A stretch of 64,000 nucleotides of DNA from Fuerstiella marisgermanici. GTDB lineage: Bacteria; Planctomycetota; Planctomycetia; Planctomycetales; Planctomycetaceae. Below are positions 8,739 through 17,732 of this stretch, one piece after another. Made by a program: the position numbers and the translations under genes. Within the stretch, counting starts at the first letter, position 1; each line of letters starts with the position of its first letter. The stretch covers positions 2,480,001-2,544,000 of the forward strand of contig NZ_CP017641.1 of the NCBI RefSeq assembly GCF_001983935.1, written 5' to 3'. Below the pieces are notes generated by a model. The model was not told where the DNA came from and did no database searches. It was given only the letters and a program-made list of their open reading frames with translations.

Positions 8739-9530
8739 ATGCAGATTTCATTAAACGGTAAAGTTGCCTGGGTGACCGGTGGTAGTTCTGGTGTTGGAAA
8801 GGCCATCGCCTTGGAAGCAGCTCGCTGTGGGGCGAAAGTAGCGATCACAGCGTTGAAGCAGGACAAGCTGAACTCGGTTGTAGACGAAATCCAGCAGCTT
8901 GGCACAGAAGCGATGGCGACGGTCGCTGACGTCAGTCAACCGGACCAGGTCAGGGACTCCGTCGAAGCGATCATTAACCGCTTCGGACGCATTGACTGTG
9001 TTTACGCTAACGCAGGGACAAACGGCAAGTGGGCTCCGCTGGAAGACATCGGTCCAGATGAATGGGCTCAAACCATCGCCGTGAACCTGACTGGCACGTA
9101 CCACACCGTTCACTTTGCGTTGGCGCATCTACGCAAGGCGGGCGGCGGCAGCATTGTGATTACATCGTCAGTCAACGGGACCCGCATGTTCAGCAATGAG
9201 GGCGCGTCCGCATACGCATCAAGCAAAGCAGGGCAACTGGCGCTGGGACAAATGTTGGCTCTGGAACTGGCCCCTTCCAAAATCCGCGTCAACGTGATCT
9301 GTCCTGGGGCCATCACCAGCCACATCCACGAAAGGACCGAGAAAGAAAATCTGGACGATATTGAAACGCCCGTAATCTTCCCCGACGGAAAGATTCCTCT
9401 GACGTCCGGAAAGATGGGAGAAGCTCAACAGGTCGCAAACCTCGCCGTCTTCCTCGCCAGCGACAGTGCGTCGCACATCACGGGGACACCTGTCTGGATC
9501 GATGGAGCTCAGTCTTTGCTGCAGGGCTAA
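8739..9530 (+). CDS. Short-chain dehydrogenase/reductase (SDR)
   Basis: About 263 residues from the ATG at 8739, which has a GGAG ribosome site just upstream. Classical SDR features are present: TGGSSGVGKA nucleotide loop (residues 10-19), the ANAG motif, catalytic Ser in ITSSVNG, and YASSKAG (Y-x3-K), followed by NVICPGAI. The coenzyme cannot be fixed with certainty. The family oxidises or reduces alcohols and carbonyls; the substrate is unknown. Confidence 0.88.
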   Translation: MQISLNGKVAWVTGGSSGVGKAIALEAARCGAKVAITALKQDKLNSVVDEIQQLGTEAMATVADVSQPDQVRDSVEAIINRFGRIDCVYANAGTNGKWAPLEDIGPDEWAQTIAVNLTGTYHTVHFALAHLRKAGGGSIVITSSVNGTRMFSNEGASAYASSKAGQLALGQMLALELAPSKIRVNVICPGAITSHIHERTEKENLDDIETPVIFPDGKIPLTSGKMGEAQQVANLAVFLASDSASHITGTPVWIDGAQSLLQG

Positions 9531-9531
9531 T

Positions 9532-9617
9532 GGTGCCCCCCCGGGGTTTCCTTCGCTACGCTAAGTCCGACTCCGGCCACACGTGCCGCTACTGCGTTTC
9601 CATTTTTTTGGGGCACC
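9532..9617. repeat. MITE-like element with 8-bp terminal inverted repeats
   Basis: The segment begins GGTGCCCC (9532-9539) and ends GGGGCACC (9610-9617), perfect inverted repeats around 70 bases with no coding potential. The internal part (9543-9600) resembles 17632-17689. It lies directly after the SDR stop codon, so a terminator role is also possible. No target duplication was seen. Confidence 0.45.
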
Positions 9618-9701
9618 CATTCAGACGCTTCGGCGAGGCTTGGCCGGACGCCACTTCCACCGACCGCTTCCACTGAACACTGAACACCGCAAACCAACAT
9701 C

Positions 9702-10292
9702 TCACCCCGGCTTCGTCCACTGAAACAGTCTCACCGGCGGCAGGTTCCACGGAACCCACGTAATTTCCGGTTCGCCAAAGCGTTTTAATGCGAGCCCATT
9801 GATTTCGTCTCGCACCTGATAAGCGACGAATGTTCCACCAGGTGTCAGCGAGTCATAAATTGCTTCGATGATCTGCGTGGCTGGTTCGCGGTCAAGAATC
9901 GAAAAGGGAATGCCGGAGACAACGACGTCGACTGGCTTCAAATGATGCGTCTCAACAAGAGATGCCAGCTCACACGCGTCGGCGTGTTCGACAATCAGGC
10001 GGTCGTCATTGATGGATTGCAGCACCTCGACAAGATCAGGCAGCAGCTCAATCGCCAGCAGTCTGGCCTGAGGCGACATGGCCTCAAGTAAGTCGCGCGT
10101 GACGCCACCGTCGCCGGGGCCGAGTTCCACAATGTGCTTTGCGTTTTGAACGCATGGAAGTCCCGCGAGTTTCCGCGTTAGGAATGCCGAACTGGGGGCC
10201 AGCGACGCGATATCGTCCGGGCAACGAACAAACAAGACAACATACCGCCATAAACGAGTGAGTAGATTGGGATAAGCGGTTGTGTCTGACAC
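9702..10292 (-). CDS. PmtA-like SAM-dependent methyltransferase
   Basis: 196 residues, soluble or membrane-peripheral. It has the class I methyltransferase motif I VELGPGDGGVTRDLLE, the motif II acidic residue in LLAIELLPDLVEVL, and the later VVSGIPFSIL, which corresponds to the N-L-P-F/S-G-L-P-F motif of bacterial phospholipid N-methyltransferases. An amphipathic N-terminus (LTRLWRYVVLFVRCP) fits membrane association. Likely role is methylation of phosphatidylethanolamine or a related lipid, but an unrelated small-molecule substrate is possible. It stands alone. Confidence 0.75.
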   Translation of the reverse strand: MSDTTAYPNLLTRLWRYVVLFVRCPDDIASLAPSSAFLTRKLAGLPCVQNAKHIVELGPGDGGVTRDLLEAMSPQARLLAIELLPDLVEVLQSINDDRLIVEHADACELASLVETHHLKPVDVVVSGIPFSILDREPATQIIEAIYDSLTPGGTFVAYQVRDEINGLALKRFGEPEITWVPWNLPPVRLFQWTKPG

Positions 10293-10633
10293 AGTATGGT
10301 TCTTCCCTTAGTCCGCCGAAACTTTTTTGCGGCACTTTGGCCTTATAGGTTGGGTTGGTGTCTGTCCCGCACCTCGAAATTTAGTCAAGCATTCGTGAGT
10401 CGCAAGGCGCTCACATATCACGCCCCGAAATCCGTGACGCAGAAACCGATCGCGGCTGGCGATGTGCTGGCACCGGAAGAGCAAACTGCGTGCCCGTTGT
10501 GCGGACCTTAGCGCCGCGATTCGCAACTGGATGCCGACAAACTTTTTATGGCGAGCCATGAACGCTCAGCGATCAGGAAGGCCGCTGAACGTCCAAGTGA
10601 GATCAAATCCGGGGTGTGATCTCACCCTGTTTG
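10293..10633. other. Gene-free interval between methyltransferase and GSP26-like gene
   Basis: 341 bases. It contains a perfect 9-bp inverted repeat (10597-10625) and an orphan plus-strand sigma54-like sequence at 10468-10483 (TGGCACCGGAAGAGCA) that has no gene in front of it. A 71-codon frame at 10296-10511 ends in a C-P-L-C-G motif but otherwise looks random. Confidence 0.4.
10597..10625. repeat. Perfect 9-bp inverted repeat (possible terminator hairpin)
   Basis: GTGAGATCA, an 11-base loop, then TGATCTCAC. It lies 9 bases beyond the end of the minus-strand GSP26-like gene. There is no T-run, so termination would need help or the site may be an operator. Confidence 0.5.
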
Positions 10634-11122
10634 CTACAGCGTGACTTTTTTATTCATCGATTCGCTGGTGTCGGGACGTTCGCCGGACAGATAGGCTTTG
10701 CCAGCTTCGAACAGGTATTGGATGCCCTTCAGGCCTGAGTTATCCCAGAACTCGCCTACTGTCGATTCAACCTTCAACAGCACAATGGAAGGATCGTCCT
10801 TGCCTTCAGGAAACCAGACCTTCCACGCTTCACTCCACAGCTCTTCGACCTTGTTACGGTCGCGAATGATCTTGCCATGACCGCTTAGCGAAAGAAAACG
10901 GCTGCTGTCCTGCATGACGACGCAGACCTGCGGATCAGCTTGAATTTCGTCGACTTTCGCAGCGTCGAAGTCGGTTACAAACCAGACGTTCGAGTTTTCT
11001 TCCACCTCGGCGACGGCCATCGGTCGACTGCGAAGTTGCCCGTCGCTTGCTCGAGTGACCAGCATAGCATTGCTGAAGTGAGTGAGTTGAGAATGAAATT
11101 GCTCTTGTGCTGACTGAGTCAT
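10634..11122 (-). CDS. General stress protein 26-like flavin-binding protein (PNPOx fold)
   Basis: 162 residues, single split-barrel domain. The N-terminal MLVTRASDGQLRSRPM is the typical strand and FMN-phosphate-contacting Arg region of pyridoxamine-phosphate-oxidase-like proteins, followed by VWFVTDFDAAKVDEI and a conserved W in FPEGKDDPSIVLLKV. It matches the GSP26/YdaG group of stress proteins, which bind FMN or F420 and whose substrates are mostly unknown. A sigma54-like promoter at 11192-11207 lies 70 bases upstream. True pyridoxamine phosphate oxidase activity is unlikely. Confidence 0.82.
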   Translation of the reverse strand: MTQSAQEQFHSQLTHFSNAMLVTRASDGQLRSRPMAVAEVEENSNVWFVTDFDAAKVDEIQADPQVCVVMQDSSRFLSLSGHGKIIRDRNKVEELWSEAWKVWFPEGKDDPSIVLLKVESTVGEFWDNSGLKGIQYLFEAGKAYLSGERPDTSESMNKKVTL

Positions 11123-11191
11123 AATTTGGAATGCCTTCGTTCAGGAGGTTGAGTTGAGTTTACGTTCGCAGTGAACTGTTCTTGACTGTGT

Positions 11192-11207
11192 TGCAAGTTC
11201 CGCGCCG
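11192..11207 (-). promoter_or_regulatory. Candidate sigma54 promoter for the GSP26-like gene
   Basis: Minus-strand CGGCGCGGAACTTGCA: GG-N10-GC spacing exact, perfect -12 TTGCA, -24 box CGGCGC. Expected start of transcription near 11180. Confidence 0.45.
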
Positions 11208-11305
11208 TCCAGCGGCATCACGAGCGAACGCTGTTCGGCTGGCCACGATTGGAGTGCTGGCTACAACCACCTAACTGTGCCCTCACTTCACTAAAGAACA
11301 CTCCC

Positions 11306-11692
11306 ATGAACGCTCAACAAATCTACCTCAGCATCGTCGGCCTGCTCTACCTTGGCCTTGGCATTTGGTGCAGTGTCTCGCCCCAGGAAACGTCGACCAA
11401 AGTGGGCTTCCAACTCGTGGGCGGCTCCGGTCGGTCTGAGTTTCTAACCGTGTACGGAGGCCTGGAATTCGGCATCGGGCTGTTGTTGCTGCTGCCGCTC
11501 GTTCGCTCAACAGCAACGGAGCCAGTAATGATCGGATGCATCCTGATCCACGGCTCATTAGTGGCCTTCCGCACCGCCGGTTTCCTGATGTTTGCAGACA
11601 TCGGTTCGATGACCGTCAAGCTGGCTGTGGGTGAGTGGGTCATCCTGCTGGCTGGTCTGGCTGCCTGGTGGTTCCGACCCATTTCAAATTAA
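11306..11692 (+). CDS. Small four-helix membrane protein, unknown function
   Basis: About 128 residues from the ATG at 11306; the earlier in-frame ATG at 11249 adds non-hydrophobic residues and is not favoured. Four membrane helices are visible (IYLSIVGLLYLGLGIWCSV, FGIGLLLLLPLV, VMIGCILIHGSLVAFRTA, LAVGEWVILLAGLAAWW) with a GGxGRSEF loop between the first two. The layout resembles DUF4345-type small membrane proteins, but I do not recognise a function. Confidence 0.7.
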   Translation: MNAQQIYLSIVGLLYLGLGIWCSVSPQETSTKVGFQLVGGSGRSEFLTVYGGLEFGIGLLLLLPLVRSTATEPVMIGCILIHGSLVAFRTAGFLMFADIGSMTVKLAVGEWVILLAGLAAWWFRPISN

Positions 11693-11703
11693 TCGAATGC
11701 GAT

Positions 11704-11719
11704 TGGCATGAGGACTGCA
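11704..11719 (+). promoter_or_regulatory. Candidate sigma54 promoter for the catalase gene
   Basis: TGGCATGAGGACTGCA: -24 TGGCAT, five-base spacer, -12 CTGCA. The boxes are the same as those before the DksA-like gene (32578-32593). The catalase start at 11949 is about 220 bases downstream. Confidence 0.5.
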
Positions 11720-11948
11720 TGAGTCGGCGTGGCGTCAACGACCAGTGGGCATGCGGAGGCACCTCAGCGGACGCTCGCAGCACAAGATGCATGGCTGCGA
11801 ACTATAGCAGTCCGCATAAGCATTTGAATCTGTCACAGGGCAGCGGGCGGGATTCGAATCCAATGCTCTGCCTTGAAACCTTTCCCCTCGAAAACTTTAA
11901 CTACTGAACACGGCTGCAAGCACGCTGCTTGCAGCTACGGAGGAACAC

Positions 11949-14006
11949 ATGTCGAAATCACAATCTCACGGCAACGGCGGCGAAACTCACCAGACCACGA
12001 GCGACGCAGACAAAACCCTGACCACCAATCAGGGGCTTCCGATCTCGGATGATCAGAATACTTTGACCGTCGGTCCGCGAGGTCCGCAGTTGCTGGAAGA
12101 CTTTGTGATGCGTGAGAAGATCACGCACTTCGACCACGAGCGGATTCCGGAAAGAGTGGTGCACGCACGCGGCTACGGTGTTCATGGTTACTTCGAAGCG
12201 TACGACGGGAATTCAAAACTGACGGAGGCGGCCTTCCTTCAACCCAACACGACAACACCCGTGTTCTGCCGCTTCTCAACGGTGGCGGGCAGCAAGGGAT
12301 CACCAGACACAGCTCGTGACGTCCGAGGCTTCGCGGTCAAGTTTTATACTCAGCAAGGCAACTACGACCTTGTCGGCAACAACATGCCTGTGTTCTTCAT
12401 TCAGGATGCAATCAAGTTTCCGGACTTAATTCACAGCGTAAAGCCAGCGCCGGATCGAGACTTCCCGCAGGCACAATCGGCTCACGATTCCTTCTGGGAT
12501 TTCGTGTCGCTCAATCCGGAATCGATGCATATGCTCATGTGGGTCATGTCTGATCGCGCGATTCCTCGATCTTTGCGTATGATGGAAGGATTCGGGGTCC
12601 ACACATTCCGCATGATCAACGATGCCGGTGAATCGACCTTCGTCAAGTTTCACTGGCGGCCAAAGCTGGGAACCTTCTCATTGATCTGGGACGAAGCCGT
12701 AAAGGTGTCCGGAGCCGACCCTGACTTCCACCGTCGTGATATGTGGAATGCGATCGATGCGGGCGACTTCCCCGAGTGGGAACTGTCCGTCCAGGCATTC
12801 TCAGAAGAAGAGGCTGAAGCGTTCGACTTCGATGTGTTAGACCCAACGAAACTCATTCCGGAAGAACTGGTGCCGCTGACGCCGATTGGCAAAATGGTGC
12901 TCAACGATAACGTGAAGAACTTCTTCGCTGAGACGGAACAGGTGGCGTTTTGTCCGTCGCACATTGTGCCAGGCATCGACTTTTCGAACGATCCGCTCTT
13001 GCAGGGGCGACTGTTTTCGTACCTGGACACGCAGCTGTCGCGACTCGGCAGTCCGAACTTTCATCAAATTCCCATCAACGCACCGAAGTGCCCGTTCGCC
13101 AACTTTCAGCGAGACGGGCACATGCAGATGGAGGTCCCAACCGGCAGGGCCGCGTACGAAGCCAATTCGCTCGACGACGGCAGCCCTCGCGAAAACCCGG
13201 AGATCGGTTTCACCAGCCACGCGTCGGCGGAGAGCGGCAAGAAGCTTCGAATCCGGCCGGAAAGCTTCGCCGATCACTATTCGCAGGCACTCATGTTTTG
13301 GAAGTCGATGACGGAACCCGAGCAGCGGCACATTGTCGGTGGGTTCGCCTTCGAATTGGGGAAATGCAAAGAGCTAAATATCCGCAAACGCATGCTGGGG
13401 CATCTACACAACGTCGACAAGGATCTGGCCAATCAGGTGGCACAGGCTCTGGGTATGGAAGGCGAAGCGGATAAGATTTCACCAGCAGTACCAGTGCGTG
13501 ATGTAAAACCTTCGAAACCACTCTCGCAATACGCCTCAGCCCCTGAAACTCTTCAGGGCAAGAAGATCGGGCTGCTGGTTACCAACACGGTTGATGATGA
13601 CTTCTATTCTGCGGCGATGGAGGCAGCCAAAGAAGAAGGAGCGATGTTGGAAGTGATTGCTTTGAAAGCAGGGCCGATGCAGACGACGGACGGCAAGGAT
13701 ATCCAACCGGATCACTTTCTGGCCGGTGCTCCCTCCGTACTGTTCGACTGCGTCTTGCTCGCGCCAATGGAAGAAGACATGGAGATGCTGCTGTCTCAAG
13801 CCGCCGCAATCGATTGGGTCCGCGACGCATTTAGTCACTTGAAAGTGATCGGCTACAACGAAGCGGCTGAAGCCCTGATCGAACGGAGCTGCAGCGACGC
13901 CAAAGACGATCCTGGAGTCGTATTCGTGGAGGACTGTGACTTCACCAGCTTTGTGAAAAAGGCCAAGCAACACCGCATCTGGCAACGAGAACCATCACTC
14001 CGCTAG
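11949..14006 (+). CDS. katE: Large-subunit (HPII-type) catalase with C-terminal amidotransferase-like domain
   Basis: 685 residues, the size of clade 2 large catalases; a perfect GGAGG ribosome site precedes the ATG. Visible features are the distal His in [14 protein letters not shown], the Asn in [16 protein letters not shown], and the proximal haem Tyr in [14 protein letters not shown]. Residues about 540-685 form the flavodoxin/DJ-1-like C-terminal domain ([20 protein letters not shown] onward) without a nucleophilic Cys, as in E. coli HPII. The enzyme dismutates hydrogen peroxide. It has a possible sigma54 promoter and a strong terminator right after the gene, so it is likely monocistronic. 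Confidence 0.95.
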   Translation: MSKSQSHGNGGETHQTTSDADKTLTTNQGLPISDDQNTLTVGPRGPQLLEDFVMREKITHFDHERIPERVVHARGYGVHGYFEAYDGNSKLTEAAFLQPNTTTPVFCRFSTVAGSKGSPDTARDVRGFAVKFYTQQGNYDLVGNNMPVFFIQDAIKFPDLIHSVKPAPDRDFPQAQSAHDSFWDFVSLNPESMHMLMWVMSDRAIPRSLRMMEGFGVHTFRMINDAGESTFVKFHWRPKLGTFSLIWDEAVKVSGADPDFHRRDMWNAIDAGDFPEWELSVQAFSEEEAEAFDFDVLDPTKLIPEELVPLTPIGKMVLNDNVKNFFAETEQVAFCPSHIVPGIDFSNDPLLQGRLFSYLDTQLSRLGSPNFHQIPINAPKCPFANFQRDGHMQMEVPTGRAAYEANSLDDGSPRENPEIGFTSHASAESGKKLRIRPESFADHYSQALMFWKSMTEPEQRHIVGGFAFELGKCKELNIRKRMLGHLHNVDKDLANQVAQALGMEGEADKISPAVPVRDVKPSKPLSQYASAPETLQGKKIGLLVTNTVDDDFYSAAMEAAKEEGAMLEVIALKAGPMQTTDGKDIQPDHFLAGAPSVLFDCVLLAPMEEDMEMLLSQAAAIDWVRDAFSHLKVIGYNEAAEALIERSCSDAKDDPGVVFVEDCDFTSFVKKAKQHRIWQREPSLR

Positions 14007-14068
14007 GCCAAGACGCTTCAGCAAACGATGGCGCGGGGGCGTTGGGTCGCTAAGGAGAACGGGAAATG

Positions 14069-14097
14069 CGCCGGTGCGAGTTCACCGGCGTTTTGTT
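14069..14097 (+). terminator. Rho-independent terminator after the catalase gene
   Basis: CGCCGGTG (14069-14076), loop CGAGTT, CACCGGCG (14083-14090), then TTTTGTTCT. An 8-bp GC-rich perfect stem followed by a T-rich tract, 62 bases after the stop codon. Confidence 0.8.
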
Positions 14098-14143
14098 CTC
14101 ATCGTGGCGGCAGGTAACGTCTTCAACCACCGAAAGGAATACA

Positions 14144-14932
14144 ATGAATTTGGGACTTAACGGCAAGCTGGCACTGGTGACGGGATCAACGTCCGGCATC
14201 GGCAAAGCGATTGCAAAAACGTTGGCAGCGGAAGGTGCTCAGGTCGTGATCAACGGCCGCAGCCAGAAATCTGTCGATGCTGCACTAAACGATCTACAAC
14301 TTGGCGACCGGGCTATCGGAGTCCCAGCCGACCTCGGCACCGCGGAAGGCTGTGCGACGCTGATCGAAAAAACGAATGCGCATGGAACGATCGATATCCT
14401 GATCAACAACGCTGGGATCTTTCAACCACAGGAATTTTCAGCGATCAGTGACGACGACTGGCAACGGTTCTACGACGTGAATGTGATGAGCGGCATTCGA
14501 CTCTCGCGAGCCTTGATGGAACCCATGAAGCAGCAGGGCTGGGGAAGGATCGTATTCATTTCCAGTGAATCAGCGATCAATATCCCTGTCGAAATGATCC
14601 ACTACGGCATGACAAAGACCGCACAACTGGCAGTCTCACGCGGCCTGGCAAAAACACTGAAGGCCACAGGTGTCACCGTCAACTGCGTGTTGCCGGGGCC
14701 AACGTGGAGCGAAGGGGTTGAGCAATTCGTGAAGGATGTTGCAGGGGATAGTGACCTCGCGAAAACTAAGGAAGCATTCTTCAAAGAGAATCGGCCATCG
14801 TCGCTGATCCAACGGTTTGCAGACGTGAACGAAGTCGCAGCAACGGTGGCATTCTTGTGCAGTCAACAGGCGGCTGCCACCACCGGGTCTGCTGTGCGCT
14901 GCGACGGCGGCATCGTGGACACCTGCTTCTGA
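14144..14932 (+). CDS. Short-chain dehydrogenase/reductase (FabG-like SDR)
   Basis: About 262 residues from the ATG at 14144, which has a GAAAGGA ribosome site; upstream in-frame codons run through the catalase terminator and are not coding. SDR motifs are complete: TGSTSGIGKAI, NNAGIF, catalytic Ser in VFISSESA, and YGMTKTAQ (Y-x3-K), then NCVLPGPTWSEG. The substrate is unknown. With the first SDR and the aldehyde dehydrogenase it suggests carbonyl detoxification around the catalase. Confidence 0.88.
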   Translation: MNLGLNGKLALVTGSTSGIGKAIAKTLAAEGAQVVINGRSQKSVDAALNDLQLGDRAIGVPADLGTAEGCATLIEKTNAHGTIDILINNAGIFQPQEFSAISDDDWQRFYDVNVMSGIRLSRALMEPMKQQGWGRIVFISSESAINIPVEMIHYGMTKTAQLAVSRGLAKTLKATGVTVNCVLPGPTWSEGVEQFVKDVAGDSDLAKTKEAFFKENRPSSLIQRFADVNEVAATVAFLCSQQAAATTGSAVRCDGGIVDTCF

Positions 14933-15087
14933 CGAGTCCGCTGCGCAACGATAGTCACAACAATGCGGGAACGCCCTGACGCCCATGCGACCTGACTGAT
15001 CGGCCAACTACCACGCACCCGGTGGCCTGCGTCTTCACGCGGGTCCTGCTTCAAGGCGTTTTTGCTTTGTCGGCTGGATCGGACAAT

Positions 15088-15103
15088 TGGCACGGTTGCT
15101 GCA
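15088..15103 (+). promoter_or_regulatory. Candidate sigma54 promoter for the aldehyde dehydrogenase
   Basis: TGGCACGGTTGCTGCA: perfect -24 TGGCAC followed by G, five-base spacer, -12 CTGCA. Transcription would start near 15115, about 40 bases before the ATG at 15157. It also argues against longer upstream starts. Confidence 0.65.
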
Positions 15104-15156
15104 ACCGCAGTTGCGCATCTTTGAATTCACGCACCCCGATCAATACGGAAAGTCCC

Positions 15157-16530
15157 ATGAGTATCACGAGCATCAATCCGGCCACCGGCGAAACGTTGAA
15201 GACCTACGAACCGCTCACGAAAGAGCAGACCATGGATAAGGTCGCGGCAGCTCAGAAAGCCTTCGCAGACTGGCAGGAAACCACGTTCGACCACCGTAAG
15301 AGCATTCTGCTGACGTTCGCAAAGGCCCTGCGGGAGCGGACCGACGAGTGTGCAAAGCTGATCACGGTCGAGATGGGCAAGCGAATCGCGGAAGCTCGCA
15401 AAGAAATTCTGTTCTGTGCGGAAATCACTGAGTTCTACGCCAACGGTGCGGAAGAATTCCTGGCGAATCAGCCAATGGATACAGACGACGCGGAGGCGTA
15501 CATTCAGTACGCACCGATCGGTGTTCTGATGGGTGTTATGCCGTGGAACTTTCCGTTTTATCAGGTCGTCCGCTATGCGATGCCGAACATAATGGCGGGC
15601 AACACGGTGCTGGTGAAACACGCTGGCAATGTGCCTCAATGTGCCGAAAAGATTCAGAATCTCTTTGACGAAAGTGGACTGCCGGAAGGTGTGTTTACAA
15701 ACTTGCTGATTCCCACTGAGTTTGTGGAAACCATTATTGAGGATGATCGCATTCAAGGCGTGTCGCTCACCGGCAGCGAACGCGCAGGAGCTGCCGTAGC
15801 CGCTGCCGCGGGAAAGAACCTAAAACGATCCGTTCTGGAACTCGGTGGCAACGACCCGTTTATCGTGCTGGAAGATGCTGACCTCGACGCCGTTGTCGAA
15901 ATGGCGGTGAAGGGCCGAATGGTAAATACGGGGCAGAGTTGCGTCGCCGCCAAACGCTTCATTGTCGTTGAATCTTTGGCTGACGATTTTCTGTCGGCGT
16001 TCAAGTCGAAGCTCGCAGACATGAAGCTCGGCGATCCTATCGACGAAGACACCGAAGTCGGGCCGCTTTCCACGGAGTCTGCTGCAGACAACCTGGACAA
16101 GCAGGTTCAATCCGCTATCAACGCCGGAGCGACCGTGGTGCTGGGTGGTGACCGGCCAGACTGCAAAGGTGCCTTCTTCAATCCGACGATTCTCACTGAC
16201 GTCACACCGGATATGCCGACGTACGATCAGGAATTGTTTGGGCCTGTTGCTACCGTTTACGTAGTGAAAGACGAAGCCGCTGCCATCAAACTGGCGAACG
16301 ATTCTTCCTACGGATTAGGCGGTTCGGTGTACACGAAAGATATCGAACGAGGTCGGAAAGTGGCTGAACAGATCGATACCGGTATGATGTTTATCAACCA
16401 GCCAACTCAGTCTCAGGCGGACCTCCCGTTTGGAGGAACGAAGAATTCCGGCTACGGTCGCGAACTTTCGCATCTCGGCATTCTTGAATTCGTCAACAAG
16501 AAGCTAATTCACACAGGCTCAAGGTCTTAG
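15157..16530 (+). CDS. NAD(P)-dependent succinate-semialdehyde-type aldehyde dehydrogenase
   Basis: 457 residues, usual length for the GabD/Sad group. The open frame extends upstream to 15022, but those residues are cysteine-rich and lie across the sigma54 promoter, so the ATG at 15157 is chosen (MSITSINPATGE is a typical start). Motifs: MPWNFPFYQVVRYAMPNIMAGN (coenzyme site), LELGGNDPFIVLEDAD with the general-base Glu, NTGQSCVAAKRF with the catalytic Cys, and QELFGPVATVY. It oxidises an aldehyde to the acid, probably succinate semialdehyde or a related short aldehyde. No GABA aminotransferase gene is next to it, so a detoxification role is plausible. Confidence 0.9.
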   Translation: MSITSINPATGETLKTYEPLTKEQTMDKVAAAQKAFADWQETTFDHRKSILLTFAKALRERTDECAKLITVEMGKRIAEARKEILFCAEITEFYANGAEEFLANQPMDTDDAEAYIQYAPIGVLMGVMPWNFPFYQVVRYAMPNIMAGNTVLVKHAGNVPQCAEKIQNLFDESGLPEGVFTNLLIPTEFVETIIEDDRIQGVSLTGSERAGAAVAAAAGKNLKRSVLELGGNDPFIVLEDADLDAVVEMAVKGRMVNTGQSCVAAKRFIVVESLADDFLSAFKSKLADMKLGDPIDEDTEVGPLSTESAADNLDKQVQSAINAGATVVLGGDRPDCKGAFFNPTILTDVTPDMPTYDQELFGPVATVYVVKDEAAAIKLANDSSYGLGGSVYTKDIERGRKVAEQIDTGMMFINQPTQSQADLPFGGTKNSGYGRELSHLGILEFVNKKLIHTGSRS

Positions 16531-16636
16531 TCCGTGAACTCAATCTGCCAGCAGCAGCCACCCGCGTGCGTGAAAGTTATGTCTGGCACATTGTGGGAAA
16601 CAGGCCCGTCCGTTATGTCGCTTCACAGGAACACCG

Positions 16637-17569
16637 ATGCCCGAAGGTGACACACTTCGACGACTCGCCGACATGCTGGCAGCGCGATTCGTTGGCCAGG
16701 AGGTCGTCGGGAACCTGTTTCGACACCCGCGATATTCCACGTCGGATTTCACCGGTGCGACGCTCACGAGTGTTGATTCGCGTGGCAAACATTTGTTGAT
16801 GAGATTCTCGAATGGGTACACGGTCCACGTCCATCTTCGGATGACGGGAGCCGTCTACCCGCGTTTCCCGAGAGAAATCCGTGCTCATCGCCGCAAGTTC
16901 GAAATTGAGATGACAGATGGATGGATCGTGGCTGTCGACATCCCAATTCTCGGCATCATGCGGACGAAAGACGAACGCCATGCGGTTGGCCACTTAGGGC
17001 CCGACATCTGCGGTCACTATGACCACGACCTCGCCATACAGCAGCTTTCGTCCGCCGGAGATGTTCCAATTTCGCAGGCAATGCTGGATCAGCGCGTGGT
17101 TGCAGGGTTCGGAAATATCTACGCCGTGGAAACCCCCTTCATCACCGGCATCAATCCGAACACATTCGTCAGTTCGCTTTCCAATGTCGAAGCTCTGTTG
17201 TCGATTGGTGTGGGGCTGATACGCACGAATGCTCGCCGAGGTCCTCAGAACACGACCGGGCGAAATATTCACCTCACGAATCACTGGGTACTAAGCAGCG
17301 AGATCAGACGCTGCAAGGTCTGCGGAAGCGATCTGGTGAAACGCAGCGGTCGCGAAACCGCGTGGACCCGCCGCACGTCCTGGTGTGAACAATGCCAGCC
17401 ACTCACCAACACAGAAGTTGACCTCACCCGCGCGGCGAAATTGTTGGCCGGGCACCCTTGCCGAAAGATCGTCGACCTGAAGACAGGCAAGCTGCTTGTC
17501 CCCGTGAATGAACCGGTTGTTGCCGCCGCGTTGCGCACAAATGAAGGTGGCATGAAGAGGTCTCGATAG
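16637..17569 (+). CDS. Nei2-like Fpg/Nei family DNA glycosylase/AP lyase
   Basis: 310 residues. The N-terminus reads PEGDT after Met, the form of actinobacterial Nei2 rather than the PELPE of Fpg; Pro2 is the Schiff-base nucleophile and Glu3 the acid. A conserved beta-sandwich Lys is in SRGKHLLMRF, the H2TH domain includes QRVVAGFGNIYAVE, and residues about 230-265 form a zinc finger (CKVCG...SWCEQCQP, with the RTSW turn). About 45 further residues follow the finger. The enzyme would excise oxidised bases and nick the strand. It is the first gene of a repair-rich stretch. Confidence 0.85.
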   Translation: MPEGDTLRRLADMLAARFVGQEVVGNLFRHPRYSTSDFTGATLTSVDSRGKHLLMRFSNGYTVHVHLRMTGAVYPRFPREIRAHRRKFEIEMTDGWIVAVDIPILGIMRTKDERHAVGHLGPDICGHYDHDLAIQQLSSAGDVPISQAMLDQRVVAGFGNIYAVETPFITGINPNTFVSSLSNVEALLSIGVGLIRTNARRGPQNTTGRNIHLTNHWVLSSEIRRCKVCGSDLVKRSGRETAWTRRTSWCEQCQPLTNTEVDLTRAAKLLAGHPCRKIVDLKTGKLLVPVNEPVVAAALRTNEGGMKRSR

Positions 17570-17631
17570 CTGCCGCCTAAACCACGAAATGGGTCCCTGT
17601 AGAACGGGGAGCGATGCAACAGTGAGGCACC

Positions 17632-17689
17632 GAGGTTTCCTTCGCTGCACTCAGTCCAACCCCGGCCACGCTCAACGGAACCGCGTTTC
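17632..17689. repeat. Diverged copy of the element core at 9543-9600
   Basis: By eye about 44 of 58 bases match 9543-9600 without gaps; the left 38 bases are closest (both contain GGTTTCCTTCGCT and CCGGCCAC). It lacks the terminal inverted repeats of the first copy. Confidence 0.4.
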
Positions 17690-17732
17690 AGATTGGTCGG
17701 GAGTTATTTAGGCCGGCCCACCGTCGTCAGGT

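Noticed and set aside
10468-10483. Sigma54-like sequence TGGCACCGGAAGAGCA on the plus strand
   Set aside because: The -12 box is poor (GAGCA) and no plus-strand gene follows before 11306; probably chance. It is a useful measure of background.
11838-11862. A full tRNA gene
   Set aside because: Only the T-loop and acceptor 3' strand fit; the T-stem 5' strand does not pair and no D or anticodon arm is seen.
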